Notes: generated by a model from the letters alone, not told the origin. Shown: positions 24,987 to 34,610, numbered from the stretch's first letter. The stretch: 64,000 bases of DNA from Empedobacter brevis NBRC 14943 = ATCC 43319 (GCF_000382425.1 NZ_KB908296.1:62001-126000); one strand, 5' to 3'. Numbers and translations are program-made.

Positions 24987-26006
24987 TTATACTGTTGAAT
25001 CTCTCCGGATTCGAGCTATTTTATAAATTGCAATTAATCCAAAGCTTATCATCGAAATAACTTGAGCTATATAAAGAATCAATCCAAAATAATCACCAAT
25101 TGCTCTTCCTTCATGTTGATCACCACCTTTGGCAAGATAAACGGCTGAAAAAGCGATGGACATGATATAAGGGTAAGCTAAGCCTCCTGAAACAGGTAAA
25201 ATCATTCCTAAGGAACCGGCAATTAATAAAAATAATCCTTCAGGAATTCCAAATTCTTTGGTATCAGGAAAAGCAAAAAAGACAAGATAAGTCATCAAGA
25301 AATAACAAATCCAAAGCGCAAAAGAATAAAAAAGAAATAATCCTTTTTTTTCTAATTTTGAAATCGATTTTATTCCTTCCCATAGTCCTAAGAAAAAAGT
25401 TTTAATCTTATCAAAAAATGCGAGTTGAGTCATTTTTTTCCGAAAGAAGATAATTAAAATGATTCCTAAAATAATGATTCCTAAGGTGATATAATAGTTT
25501 AGGAAAGAAGGTTCTGTATTCGTGTGATGTGCTTTTTCGCTATGACCCAATTCAACAAAACGGATAAAAGTTTCATAATTAAAGAGAAGAGTTAATCCAA
25601 AAACAAATCCCAAAAATAAGACGTCTATTACTCGTTCTAGTACAACTGTTCCAAAAGATTTTTCGAATGGAACGTTTTCCATTTTATAAAAACTTGTCGC
25701 GCGAGCTACTTCACCGCTTCTAGGAATGGTCAAATTCATAAAATAAGCAAAAGCAATTGCCCAAAAACCTGATGAGGTTTGGGTGTGGTAGCCCATAGGT
25801 TTTAAAAGAAGATTCCAACGAGCGGCACGTATCCAGTACGTTAAAATACTGATTGCCATAGATGCAAAAATCCAAAAATAATTGGTTTGTTTTAAAACTT
25901 CTGCAACTCGTTCGAAATCAATTTGCTTCACTGTTATCACAATAAAAAAAACAGCTAACAATGAAGCAATGATTAAGAAGAGCGATTGTTTAATCTTACT
26001 CTTCAT
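24987..26006 (-). CDS. Flippase-like membrane protein (UPF0104 / LPG synthase TM family)
   Basis: A 339-residue inner-membrane protein with about eight helices, of the lysylphosphatidylglycerol-synthase transmembrane family (YbhN/AglD-like). Family motifs are seen: FWAIAFAYFMNLTIPRSGEVARA near residue 90 and VVLERVIDVLFLGFVFGLTL near 125, then IPEGLFLLIAGSLGMILPVSGG. Members move lipids or lipid-linked sugars across the membrane; there is no catalytic domain for lysyl transfer. It follows panD after 23 bases and is likely cotranscribed with it. The substrate is unknown. Confidence 0.88.
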   Translation of the reverse strand: MKSKIKQSLFLIIASLLAVFFIVITVKQIDFERVAEVLKQTNYFWIFASMAISILTYWIRAARWNLLLKPMGYHTQTSSGFWAIAFAYFMNLTIPRSGEVARATSFYKMENVPFEKSFGTVVLERVIDVLFLGFVFGLTLLFNYETFIRFVELGHSEKAHHTNTEPSFLNYYITLGIIILGIILIIFFRKKMTQLAFFDKIKTFFLGLWEGIKSISKLEKKGLFLFYSFALWICYFLMTYLVFFAFPDTKEFGIPEGLFLLIAGSLGMILPVSGGLAYPYIMSIAFSAVYLAKGGDQHEGRAIGDYFGLILYIAQVISMISFGLIAIYKIARIRRDSTV

Positions 26007-26029
26007 TCTATGTTTTAAAAATTAATTTC

Positions 26030-26377
26030 TTAATTTAATAGGTTGCTCTCGTTAGGGAAAACAATTGTAGGCTCGTATGTTTTAGCTTCTTCAAACTCCA
26101 TCATCGCATACGTAATAATAATTATCGTATCACCTACTTGTACTTTGCGTGCCGCTGGTCCATTCAAACAAATTTCACCACTTCCACGTTTTCCTTTAAT
26201 AATATAGGTTTCAAAACGTTCCCCGTTCTCCTGAACAACGATTTGTACTTTTTGTCCTACTACCATATTTGCCGCATCAATCAAGTCTTCATCGATTGTA
26301 ATGCTTCCAATGTAGTTTAATTTTGCGTCTGTTACCTTAACTCTGTGTATCTTAGAGTGAAAAACTTCTACCATCAT
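26030..26377 (-). CDS. panD: Aspartate 1-decarboxylase
   Basis: A 115-residue proenzyme that makes beta-alanine for pantothenate by decarboxylating aspartate. The self-cleavage site Gly24-Ser25 is present in [13 protein letters not shown]; Ser25 becomes the pyruvoyl group. [11 protein letters not shown] and [12 protein letters not shown] are conserved parts. Two ATG codons stand in tandem at 26377 and 26374; either may be used. A good promoter (TTTG-N18-TAACTTTG) lies eight bases upstream. panC is next, on the same strand. Confidence 0.96.
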   Translation of the reverse strand: MMVEVFHSKIHRVKVTDAKLNYIGSITIDEDLIDAANMVVGQKVQIVVQENGERFETYIIKGKRGSGEICLNGPAARKVQVGDTIIIITYAMMEFEEAKTYEPTIVFPNESNLLN

Positions 26378-26384
26378 AATTTTG

Positions 26385-26414
26385 CAAAGTTACGCTGAAC
26401 TTATGAATTTCAAA
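26385..26414 (-). promoter_or_regulatory. Promoter of panD
   Basis: On the minus strand TTTG (26411-26414) is followed after 18 bases by TAACTTTG (26385-26392), which is eight bases from the panD ATG. The close spacing predicts a leaderless or nearly leaderless transcript. Confidence 0.6.
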
Positions 26415-26464
26415 ACCTATTCCAATAATTTTCAAATCATTTCAAGGTTGTGTTAAATTTTATT

Positions 26465-27307
26465 TTAGAATTGTATATTGTCGATTAAACGAACATCGCC
26501 GGCATAAGCAACGACAAATCCTCGAATATGGTTCGCTTCAGAAAAATGTTGAATAGACAATAATGTCTCCTCATCTGTGATTTCAAAATATTCTAATTCG
26601 AATGGAGAATTTTTGAATTCGTTCTCTACAAATACTTTAATTTCGGCAACATCTTTTCCTCCTTTTTTTAGCTCAACAGCTTTAGATAAAATCTCATAAA
26701 TTTGTGGAGCGTCAGTTGTTTGTTGGTGTGATAATCGAGCATTCCTAGAACTAAAAGCTAAACCGGAATCAGCACGATAAATTGGCATCGGAACAATATC
26801 TACATCTAAATTCTCTTGTTTGACCATTTCCTGAATGATTCGAATTTGTTGAAAATCTTTTTCCCCGAAATAGGCTTTTGTTGGCTGTACTGCTTTGAAT
26901 AATTTGCATACAATTGTTGCAACTCCATCAAAATGTCCCGGACGAGATGAGCCTTCCATTACTTTGTCAATTGTACCAAAATCATAATGTTTTGCGCCTT
27001 CGTTTGCAGCATATAAATCATGAACAGTCGGCATATAGACAAAATCGCACCCATTTTTCATTAACAATTCTTTATCATTTTCCTCAGTTCGAGGGTATTT
27101 TGCTAAATCTTCCGGATTATTAAATTGAGTAGGATTGACAAAAATGCTAACGATTGTGTAGTCATTTTGAGCTTTAGATGCTTTTACCAAAGACATATGT
27201 CCTTCGTGCAGAGCGCCCATTGTAGGGATAAATCCAATGGTTTTGTTTTGGTTTTTTAACTCGACGATTGCGGGAGTTAATTTTTCCTTTTCGTTAAATA
27301 TAACCAT
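26465..27307 (-). CDS. panC: Pantothenate synthetase
   Basis: A 280-residue cytoplasmic ligase that joins pantoate and beta-alanine using ATP. The nucleotide-binding motif is intact (FIPTMGALHEGHMSLV, with HEGH as the HIGH-type signature), as is IFVNPTQFNNPEDLAKYPRT. Further conserved parts are GHFDGVATIV, YFGEKDFQQI and the KMSKS-equivalent SSRNARLS. Length is standard. panD lies downstream but has its own promoter, 50 bases after the panC stop. It is divergent from the GT5-like gene at 27424, the usual order in Bacteroidota. Confidence 0.97.
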   Translation of the reverse strand: MVIFNEKEKLTPAIVELKNQNKTIGFIPTMGALHEGHMSLVKASKAQNDYTIVSIFVNPTQFNNPEDLAKYPRTEENDKELLMKNGCDFVYMPTVHDLYAANEGAKHYDFGTIDKVMEGSSRPGHFDGVATIVCKLFKAVQPTKAYFGEKDFQQIRIIQEMVKQENLDVDIVPMPIYRADSGLAFSSRNARLSHQQTTDAPQIYEILSKAVELKKGGKDVAEIKVFVENEFKNSPFELEYFEITDEETLLSIQHFSEANHIRGFVVAYAGDVRLIDNIQF

Positions 27308-27339
27308 AACATTGATGTTAAAAAAAAACTAATATCTGG

Positions 27340-27370
27340 CAAAGCTACTATAAGCAAATAATATATCAAC
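27340..27370 (-). promoter_or_regulatory. Candidate promoter of panC
   Basis: On the minus strand GTTG (27367-27370) is followed after 19 bases by TAGCTTTG (27340-27347), 32 bases before the panC ATG. It matches TTTG-N19-TAnnTTTG except for one base. Confidence 0.52.
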
Positions 27371-27379
27371 ATTTTTTTG

Positions 27380-27387
27380 TAAATTTG
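27380..27387 (+). promoter_or_regulatory. Candidate -7 box (TAAATTTG) of the GT5-like gene
   Basis: TAAATTTG is a full match, 36 bases before the ATG at 27424 and divergent from the panC promoter. No TTTG is found at -33. Confidence 0.4.
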
Positions 27388-27423
27388 TACCTTATTATTC
27401 ATTAGGAAAAGAGAGTAGAAATT

Positions 27424-28236
27424 ATGGAAGGAAAGCGCATATTGTATGTAACAACAGAAATGGTACCTTACTTTCCTGAAAATCCGATGTCTTCACAAGC
27501 ATTAGATTTGCCAAAAATCATGCAAAGTAGTGGTGCAGATGTAAGAATCTTTATGCCAAGATTTGGAGCAATTAACGAAAGAAGACACCAATTACATGAA
27601 GTAATACGACTTTCAGGTATGAACATGATTATTAATGATTTGGATCAACCTTTAATCATTAAAGTAGCATCAGTGCCAGGGGAAAGACTACAAGTGTATT
27701 TTATAGATAACGAAGAGTATTTTAAACGCAAAGAGATTTATGGAGAAGATAATGGTTTATTTTCTGATAATGACGAACGTTCAATCTTTTTTGCAAAAGG
27801 AGTTTTAGAGACCGTAAAAAAATTAAACTGGAAACCAGATGTTGTTCATGTAATGGGGTGGATGTCTAGTTTGGTTCCGTTGTATCTGAAAAAATACTAT
27901 TCTGATGATCCGTTTTTTCAAGACGCCAAAGTTGTGGTCTCATTATTTGACAACGAGTTTGAAGGTGAATTGGACAATGAATTGGTGAAAAAATTGGCTT
28001 TCGATAATGTAGAAGCTGATGTAAAACAATACTTAGAAAAACCTACACATTTAGGAATGATCCAGGCTTCTTTGTACTATGCTGATGCAGTAGCAAAAGG
28101 AGAAGAAATAATTCCTGAAAATGTTAAAAACTATATCAACCAACAAAATATTCCTTTATTAGATTATTGCTCAAAAGAGCAAGCAAAAGAAGTGTATAAC
28201 AACTTCTATAGCGAGGAAGTAATGAACTCTAATTAA
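27424..28236 (+). CDS. Glycogen/starch synthase N-terminal (GT5) domain protein
   Basis: A 270-residue protein matching only the N-terminal catalytic domain of GT5 starch/glycogen synthases: KRILYVTTEMVPYFPE, DVRIFMPRFGAINERR, PDVVHVMGWMSSLVPLYL. The C-terminal GT1 domain that binds ADP-glucose in real synthases is absent, and the KxGGL loop is replaced by MSSQALDLPKI. Short versions at this position, divergent from panC and followed by DUF4270 and glmS, are general in Bacteroidota, so this is not a truncation. Glycogen synthase activity is doubtful; the true role is unknown. The DUF4270 gene follows after 15 bases. Confidence 0.88.
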   Translation: MEGKRILYVTTEMVPYFPENPMSSQALDLPKIMQSSGADVRIFMPRFGAINERRHQLHEVIRLSGMNMIINDLDQPLIIKVASVPGERLQVYFIDNEEYFKRKEIYGEDNGLFSDNDERSIFFAKGVLETVKKLNWKPDVVHVMGWMSSLVPLYLKKYYSDDPFFQDAKVVVSLFDNEFEGELDNELVKKLAFDNVEADVKQYLEKPTHLGMIQASLYYADAVAKGEEIIPENVKNYINQQNIPLLDYCSKEQAKEVYNNFYSEEVMNSN

Positions 28237-28251
28237 AATCCGTTGAGGTTA

Positions 28252-29862
28252 ATGAAAAAATTTTTGAATGTCCTTTCTGTATCTGTTGCAATGATGATTG
28301 GAATGGGAGCAGTTGTTTCGTGTGAAAACGAAACATTAGGATTAGATAACAATGTAATTGGTGGTGAGGCAGACGGAAATGTAAAATCATTGGACGTTAT
28401 TGCATTTAATGCTGAATTTGATACACTTCGTACAGATAGGTTTGTATTACAAAATGGTGCTTTTGGCGTGTATAGTGAACCTATTTTTGGATCGACATCT
28501 TCTAAGTTCTATACACAGCTTAGGCCGTCATCTATAGGAGATCAGGATTTTGGTACAGAAACAAAAGTAGATTCTGTTAACTTGATTATTCCGGTTTATT
28601 ACAATACAACAAAAGATCCTATTTCTAAAGACACAATCAATTTATCTAAACCGGGTGAAAAACCGGGTGAAACAGATACAATTCAGATTACAACAAAATA
28701 TGCTGTAGATTCTTTATATGGAAATAAAGATCTGAAAATGACGTTGAAAATTAAGGATATTAATACTATTTTATACCGAGATTCTAAATATTTTTCAACA
28801 TTAAACGGTAAAGAATCTCCAATCTCAACGAATGAGAGAGTTATTGGTACTGCAACAATTGGAAATACTGTTATTGGTAAAGTTGTCAAACAAAGAAACG
28901 GTTCTAGTAATATTTCTGAACAGATAGCAGGATATAAAGTTTCCTTAGATAAAGACTATTTTGATGAAAAGATAATTAAAAATGCTAAAACAGGCTTATT
29001 GTCTGATTATGCAACCTTTATTCGTGAAAATATAAAAGGATTAGAGTTTTCTGTAGAAGAATCGAATGGATTTATTGTCAATTTTAACCCGAATAAAATT
29101 GACTTGAAGATGTATTATTCGTATAAAAATCCTACACCTAAAAAAGATTCGGACAAAGATTATAAAGAGCGTTTGAATGTAACATATGGATTTGATTTTA
29201 CCAATCAATGGAATTCAGGCACAGCAAATAATGCCAATATAATTGCCTCTCAGATTGTAAATAACACAACAGGATCTGTTTATTCTACGGTAGAACCAGA
29301 TACTACTGCAGGTGATGCAAGACTGTATTTAAGTGGAATGAGTGGAAATTATGCCCAGTTAAAAATAGATTCACAACAATTGAATGATTTAAAAACTGAG
29401 ATGACTGAAAGTAACATTACCATTCTTGGGGCAAAATTAAAATTCTATATTGATGATTCATATGGCTTTCCTAAACCTCCATATTTAGTTGCTTGGAATA
29501 ACTATACGAAAGATGATAAAAAAATCAGTGAATTGTATGCTGATGTTTTAGAGTTCTACAATTCATATCCTAATTCTGTACATTTTAATCCTAAAGTAAC
29601 AGGAAAAACGGATTTTTATACGATTGACATTACGAAACATTTGAAAAGTATGTTAGAAAAAGGAAATGAATTTAAAGATCAAGTGATGTACATTACAATG
29701 GGTAATTTTATAACATCAGTTTCTGATGCAACAACAATCAATAGTACAAATCCATATCAAAATAATAGAGCATACAATCCTTATAGAGTTGTGTTGCATG
29801 GAAATAAAACGGAGGATGATGCTAAAAAATTAAAATTGTTAGTATATTATTCAAAAAAATAA
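28252..29862 (+). CDS. DUF4270 lipoprotein
   Basis: A 536-residue lipoprotein with lipobox VVSCE (Cys24), of the Bacteroidota family DUF4270. The mature protein is beta-rich; conserved-looking parts are VLQNGAFGVYSEPIFGSTSS near the start and FKDQVMYITMGNF near the end. Members are predicted outer-membrane or surface proteins of unknown role. ATG at 28252 gives the typical signal peptide; a TTG three codons earlier is rejected. It lies in a probable operon with the GT5-like gene and glmS (30 bases downstream). Confidence 0.92.
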   Translation: MKKFLNVLSVSVAMMIGMGAVVSCENETLGLDNNVIGGEADGNVKSLDVIAFNAEFDTLRTDRFVLQNGAFGVYSEPIFGSTSSKFYTQLRPSSIGDQDFGTETKVDSVNLIIPVYYNTTKDPISKDTINLSKPGEKPGETDTIQITTKYAVDSLYGNKDLKMTLKIKDINTILYRDSKYFSTLNGKESPISTNERVIGTATIGNTVIGKVVKQRNGSSNISEQIAGYKVSLDKDYFDEKIIKNAKTGLLSDYATFIRENIKGLEFSVEESNGFIVNFNPNKIDLKMYYSYKNPTPKKDSDKDYKERLNVTYGFDFTNQWNSGTANNANIIASQIVNNTTGSVYSTVEPDTTAGDARLYLSGMSGNYAQLKIDSQQLNDLKTEMTESNITILGAKLKFYIDDSYGFPKPPYLVAWNNYTKDDKKISELYADVLEFYNSYPNSVHFNPKVTGKTDFYTIDITKHLKSMLEKGNEFKDQVMYITMGNFITSVSDATTINSTNPYQNNRAYNPYRVVLHGNKTEDDAKKLKLLVYYSKK

Positions 29863-29892
29863 GGATTTAACTTAAAAATACTATATAACGTT

Positions 29893-31740
29893 ATGTGTGG
29901 AATTGTAGGATATATTGGTCATCGCGAAGCGTACCCAATTATTATAAATGGACTAAAAAGACTGGAATACAGAGGGTATGATAGTGCAGGTTTGGTCCTT
30001 TCTACCGGGACAGATTTTGAATTGGTAAAAACAAAAGGAAAAGTATCTGATTTAGAAGAAAAGTCAGTAAGCTTAGATAAAACACCTCATTTGGGAATCG
30101 GACATACACGTTGGGCTACACATGGTGTGCCAAATGATGTAAATTCGCATCCGCATATGTCGAACAATGGACGCTTGGTTTTAGTTCATAATGGAATTAT
30201 TGAAAATTATGAAGCAATCAAACAATTGCTGGCAGAGAAAGGATATATTTTTCACAGCGATACCGATACGGAAGTTTTGGTAAACTTTATTCAATTATTT
30301 CAAGATGAGCAGAACTTAAACTTAACAGATGCAGTTCGTTTAGCTTTGAATGAAGTGGTAGGAGCTTATGCAATTGCTGTTTTAGATAAAGAACAACCAA
30401 ATACAATTGTAGTAGGACGTTTAGGGTCTCCATTGGCAATCGGTATTGGTGAAAATGAATTCTTTGTAGCATCTGATGCTTCTCCATTTATTGAATTTAC
30501 TAAAGATGCTGTGTATTTAGAAGATGGCGATATGGCAACAATTACTTTAAACAAAGAAGTTGATGTACGTACGATTAAAAATAACGAAGCAGTTTCTTTA
30601 GATGTTCAGGAGTTACAATTGAATATAGAGGCAATTGAAAAAGGAGGGTATGAGCATTTCATGTTAAAAGAAATCAATGAACAACCTCGTTCAATTCGTG
30701 ATACAATGCGTGGTCGTTTACTCGTAGACGAAGGAGTAATCAAAATGGCCGGTATTTGGGATCATCAAGAAAAATTCTTGAATGCTAAACGTATTATCAT
30801 TGTAGCGTGTGGAACTTCTTATCATGCAGGTTTAGTAGCAGAATATATGATTGAAGATTTTGCCCGTATTCCAGTGGAAGTTGAGTATGCTTCTGAGTTC
30901 CGTTACCGTAATCCGATTATCAATAAACATGATGTGGTGATTGCTATATCTCAATCAGGAGAAACAGCAGATACCTTAGCTGCGCTTAAATTAGCAAAAG
31001 AAGCAGGAGCATTTATTTTCGGAATTAATAATGTTGTTGGCTCTTCGATTGCTCGTATTACAGATGCAGGTGCTTATACACATGCCGGACCGGAGATTGG
31101 AGTAGCGTCAACAAAGGCTTTTACGGCTCAATTAACAATTTTGGCTTTAATTGCTTTAAAATTAGGAAAACACAATGGAGAATTATCGACAGAGAAATTC
31201 AACTTATTAACTCGCGAGTTAGAACGTATTCCTGAATTGGTTCAACAAATATTAGATAACTGTGAGGGAGTTATCGATCAAATTGCAGATAAATACAAAG
31301 ACAATAGAAATGCGATCTATTTGGGAAGAGGATACAATTATCCATCTGCATTAGAAGGAGCATTAAAATTAAAAGAAATTTCGTATATCCATGCAGAAGG
31401 ATATCCGGCAGCAGAAATGAAGCATGGACCTATTGCGTTATTGGATGAAAATATGCCGGTAATTGTTATTGCGACGAAAAAAGGATATTACGAAAAAGTA
31501 GTTTCTAATATTCAGGAAATTAAATCTCGTAGCGCTAAAGTAATTGCAATTGTAAATGAAGGTGATGAGCAGGTAACAGGAATGGCAGATGATTTTGTCG
31601 TAATTCCTGAAACAGCAGAAGAGTTCTCTCCGATTTTAACTGCGATTCCTTTACAATTATTGTCATATTGGATTGCTGTTAAGTTAGGAAAGAATGTAGA
31701 TCAGCCTCGTAACTTAGCAAAATCAGTTACTGTTGAGTAA
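29893..31740 (+). CDS. glmS: Glutamine-fructose-6-phosphate aminotransferase (isomerizing)
   Basis: A 615-residue enzyme that makes glucosamine-6-phosphate, the entry to UDP-GlcNAc for peptidoglycan, lipid A and both glycan loci here. The N-terminal class II glutamine amidotransferase domain has the nucleophile Cys2 (MCGIVGYIG) and GHTRWATHG. Two SIS sugar-isomerase domains follow (IIIVACGTSYHAGLVAEYMI, then AIYLGRGYNYPSALEGALKL), and the C-terminus is the conserved NLAKSVTVE. Length is standard. No glmS ribozyme fits in the 30-base upstream gap. It ends at a strong terminator. Confidence 0.98.
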   Translation: MCGIVGYIGHREAYPIIINGLKRLEYRGYDSAGLVLSTGTDFELVKTKGKVSDLEEKSVSLDKTPHLGIGHTRWATHGVPNDVNSHPHMSNNGRLVLVHNGIIENYEAIKQLLAEKGYIFHSDTDTEVLVNFIQLFQDEQNLNLTDAVRLALNEVVGAYAIAVLDKEQPNTIVVGRLGSPLAIGIGENEFFVASDASPFIEFTKDAVYLEDGDMATITLNKEVDVRTIKNNEAVSLDVQELQLNIEAIEKGGYEHFMLKEINEQPRSIRDTMRGRLLVDEGVIKMAGIWDHQEKFLNAKRIIIVACGTSYHAGLVAEYMIEDFARIPVEVEYASEFRYRNPIINKHDVVIAISQSGETADTLAALKLAKEAGAFIFGINNVVGSSIARITDAGAYTHAGPEIGVASTKAFTAQLTILALIALKLGKHNGELSTEKFNLLTRELERIPELVQQILDNCEGVIDQIADKYKDNRNAIYLGRGYNYPSALEGALKLKEISYIHAEGYPAAEMKHGPIALLDENMPVIVIATKKGYYEKVVSNIQEIKSRSAKVIAIVNEGDEQVTGMADDFVVIPETAEEFSPILTAIPLQLLSYWIAVKLGKNVDQPRNLAKSVTVE

Positions 31741-31766
31741 AAAAATAGTAGAAAAATAAATTTGAG

Positions 31767-31795
31767 GGGATGATGTTTTAAAATCATCCCTTTTT
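31767..31795 (+). terminator. Rho-independent terminator after glmS
   Basis: An eight-base stem GGGATGAT/ATCATCCC (31767-31774 with 31783-31790) is followed by five T. Confidence 0.8.
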
Positions 31796-31842
31796 CATTT
31801 TATAAGTTTAAATTAATTATTATTTTCACAAAAAATATCATC

Positions 31843-32430
31843 ATGTTTACCGGAATCGTTGAAGGAGTTGGAAAGCTTATTAAAACAGAGAAAGATCAGT
31901 CAAATTTACACTTATGGATTGAGGCTGATTTTTGTGATGAATTAAAAATTGATCAAAGCGTTGCTCATAATGGAGTCTGTTTAACTGTTGTTGATTTTAA
32001 AGATAATCTTTATAAAGTCACTGCTATAGAGGAAACACTTCAAAAAACAAACTTTAACACATTAAAAGATGGCGATTTGATTAATTTAGAACGATGTTTG
32101 CAATTCAATGGACGTATCGATGGTCATATTGTTCAAGGACATGTTGATCAGACAGGAAAAATTGTTTCAATTGAAAACCAAAACGGAAGTTTTTTTCTTA
32201 CTGTAGAATATGATGAGGCTTCATCAGGGAATGTTACAGTAGAAAAAGGATCGATCTGTCTTAATGGAATTAGTTTGACTGTTGTAGACAGTAAAGTAGG
32301 TCAGTTTTCTGTCGCGATTATTCCATATACTTGGGAATTTACAAATTTGAATCACCTGCAAGTTGGTGATACGTTGAATTTAGAATTTGATATATTAGGA
32401 AAATACGTCAAAAGATTATTCCAAAAATAA
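31843..32430 (+). CDS. ribE: Riboflavin synthase, alpha subunit
   Basis: A 195-residue enzyme that dismutates two molecules of 6,7-dimethyl-8-ribityllumazine to riboflavin. It has two lumazine-binding repeats: MFTGIVEGVGKL with NGVCLTVV, and GRIDGHIVQGHVDQTG with LNGISLTVV. The N-terminal MFTGIVE is the family signature. No FMN riboswitch is seen in the 100-base upstream region. The sensor kinase gene follows after two bases, so they share a transcript. Confidence 0.97.
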   Translation: MFTGIVEGVGKLIKTEKDQSNLHLWIEADFCDELKIDQSVAHNGVCLTVVDFKDNLYKVTAIEETLQKTNFNTLKDGDLINLERCLQFNGRIDGHIVQGHVDQTGKIVSIENQNGSFFLTVEYDEASSGNVTVEKGSICLNGISLTVVDSKVGQFSVAIIPYTWEFTNLNHLQVGDTLNLEFDILGKYVKRLFQK

Positions 32431-32432
32431 AA

Positions 32433-33881
32433 ATGATTAGAAAAAAAAATAACCTATCGCTGCCTGTTCGTATTATCATTTATATGGTAACGATTTTGTT
32501 ATTTACGGCTGGAGCAATCCTGTTAATTACAGCCAATCATTTTAATGAACAAACAAAACAATATCATGAAGATATTCTAAAAAGAAAAGTAAGAGCGGTA
32601 GAATCTGCAATAGATTACGAAATGGATAATTATCCTGGAGTCGCAACCAAGAATAATATTCATACTATTTTGGAAGATGGATTTCTTCGAATAGGGGATA
32701 TCAACAAAACAGATATTGTGATTTATGATCTGAGGGGAAATAAAATATTAACGACACAACCCGTTTCTACAACTTATGATGTTTTACCTCAAAAAATACT
32801 CGATAAACTCAAAGACTCAAATGATTTTATCGTAACGAATAAAGATACGAACAATGAAAATGACATTTATTCGTCTTATAGTAATATCAAAAACTATTAC
32901 AACGAAAACATAGCTATTCTATGCTTGCCGTATCAGTCAAATCAAGACTTTTTGCAGCAGGATATGTTTACATTGATAGGAAGTTATGGTTTAGCATTTG
33001 GCGTGATTTTGTTGTTTGGAACATTAGCGGTATATTTTGTTACAAAACGTACACTGAATAAACTTTGGTCATTTGCAGATCGCATTCGGGAGACAGAAGT
33101 TATTGTAAACAATATGCCTATTCGCTATGACGGAAATGACGAAATCAAAGTTTTGGTCGATTCTTACAATGATATGTTGTATCGTTTAAAAGATCAATCC
33201 GATTTAATAGCCAAACAAGAAAGAGAAGAGGCTTGGCGAGATTTTGCGAGACAAGTTGCACATGAAGTTAAGAATCCATTAACTCCAATGCGATTGATGA
33301 TTCAGAATTACATGCGAAGATTTGACCCAAATGATCCTGATATTGAAGAAAAAACAATGCGTACAGGAAATATTTTATTGCAACAAATTGATACCATTTC
33401 AGCAATAGCAGAAGCTTTTTCTGACTTTGCAAAAATGCCTTCTCGTAATGATGAAAAAATTGATGTGATTGATGTGATAAAAAATACACTGTATGTGTTT
33501 CCAATGGAATATATTGAATTCAATTATTCTCCCGAAATCATTATGATGCATTTTGATAAACAATATTTAAACAGGGTTATCACCAATATTACGAAAAATG
33601 CATTTCAATCTATTCCCAAATCACGTAAGGCAAAAGTAAAAGTTGATGTTCTACTGATAGATGGTTTTCTGCATATCAGTATAAAAGATAATGGGGATGG
33701 AATTCCGGTAGAATCTCAAGACTCTATTTTTGTTCCAAAATTTACAACGAAGAATAGTGGGATGGGGATTGGTTTACCAATGGTCAAAAAAATTATAGAT
33801 GATTACGATGGAACAATTCGTTTTGAAACAGAGGTTTCAGTTGGGACAACGTTTTATATTTTGATTCCTTACAATGAATAG
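32433..33881 (+). CDS. Sensor histidine kinase (NtrY-like)
   Basis: A 482-residue membrane sensor kinase. Two helices (about residues 13-32 and 183-206) frame a periplasmic domain of about 150 residues, followed by a HAMP region. The catalytic part has the H-box RQVAHEVKNPLTPMRLMIQN with His277, a degenerate N-box NRVITNITKNAFQSI, G1 DNGDGIP and MGIGLPMVKKIIDDYDG. The HEVKNPLTP form is typical of NtrY-like kinases. No response regulator lies next to it, so the partner is elsewhere. It overlaps the methyltransferase gene by 8 bases. Confidence 0.93.
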   Translation: MIRKKNNLSLPVRIIIYMVTILLFTAGAILLITANHFNEQTKQYHEDILKRKVRAVESAIDYEMDNYPGVATKNNIHTILEDGFLRIGDINKTDIVIYDLRGNKILTTQPVSTTYDVLPQKILDKLKDSNDFIVTNKDTNNENDIYSSYSNIKNYYNENIAILCLPYQSNQDFLQQDMFTLIGSYGLAFGVILLFGTLAVYFVTKRTLNKLWSFADRIRETEVIVNNMPIRYDGNDEIKVLVDSYNDMLYRLKDQSDLIAKQEREEAWRDFARQVAHEVKNPLTPMRLMIQNYMRRFDPNDPDIEEKTMRTGNILLQQIDTISAIAEAFSDFAKMPSRNDEKIDVIDVIKNTLYVFPMEYIEFNYSPEIIMMHFDKQYLNRVITNITKNAFQSIPKSRKAKVKVDVLLIDGFLHISIKDNGDGIPVESQDSIFVPKFTTKNSGMGIGLPMVKKIIDDYDGTIRFETEVSVGTTFYILIPYNE

Positions 33882-34581
33882 AAAACCTTTTCGATTCAAA
33901 CAATTCGAAATTTTTCAAGATAAAACCGCAATGAAAGTAGGAACAGATGGAGTTCTACTTGGGGCATGGTCAAATCTCGAAACAGGAGATAATATTTTGG
34001 ATATCGGGGCTGGCACCGGTTTAATTTCTTTGATGCTGGCACAACGTTTTCCAAACTCAAGAGTAGACGCAATAGAAATTGATTATGATGCCTTTTTGCA
34101 AGCGAAAGAAAACTTCGAGCATTCTATTTTTTCTGAACGATTAAAGATAAAGAATACATCACTTCAAGTTTATTCAAATGATAAAAAATATGATCTAATT
34201 GTTAGTAATCCTCCATTTTTTACCGTTAATAATTCGGTTGATTTTGATGCACGCAAGCAGGCTCGTCAACAAGAAACGTTAACTTTTGCGGAGTTAATAG
34301 AAAAATCCGCGAAATTACTTCATAAAGAAGGTGTAGCAAACTTTATTATTCCATACGACCAAATGGATATTTTTTGTGAGAAAACCGCTCAGAATGATTT
34401 AAAACTATCTAGAATAGTTTATGTAAAGGGAAATTCTAGTTCACCAATTAAACGTGTCTTATTGGAATTTAGTTTTCAAGAGCGAATAGTTAGAAAAGAA
34501 GAGTTGGTAATAGAACGAGAACGTCATCAATACACCAACGAATACATCAGCCTTACAAAAGATTTTTATTTAAAAATGTAA
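33874..34581 (+). CDS. trmN6: tRNA1(Val) (adenine-N6)-methyltransferase
   Basis: A 235-residue SAM-dependent methyltransferase of the YfiC/TrmN6 family, which methylates A37 of tRNA-Val. It starts with RFKQFEIFQDKTAMKVGTDG, typical of the family, followed by SAM motif I DIGAGTGLISLML, an acidic strand VDAIEID and the N6-adenine catalytic motif VSNPPFF. Length is standard. Translationally coupled to the kinase before it; ends at a bidirectional terminator facing pckA. Confidence 0.93.
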   Translation: MNRKPFRFKQFEIFQDKTAMKVGTDGVLLGAWSNLETGDNILDIGAGTGLISLMLAQRFPNSRVDAIEIDYDAFLQAKENFEHSIFSERLKIKNTSLQVYSNDKKYDLIVSNPPFFTVNNSVDFDARKQARQQETLTFAELIEKSAKLLHKEGVANFIIPYDQMDIFCEKTAQNDLKLSRIVYVKGNSSSPIKRVLLEFSFQERIVRKEELVIERERHQYTNEYISLTKDFYLKM

Positions 34582-34610
34582 TCTATATCTAGAATAGATT
34601 AGAAATAAAA

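Noticed and set aside
27424-28236. Broken glycogen synthase gene
   Set aside because: The frame is intact, and a single-domain version at this position is usual in Bacteroidota.
29863-29892. glmS ribozyme upstream of glmS
   Set aside because: The gap is only 30 bases, too short for the ribozyme core, and this element is typical of Firmicutes.
31741-31842. FMN riboswitch before riboflavin synthase
   Set aside because: The 102-base gap is mostly occupied by the glmS terminator and shows no conserved RFN-like helices.
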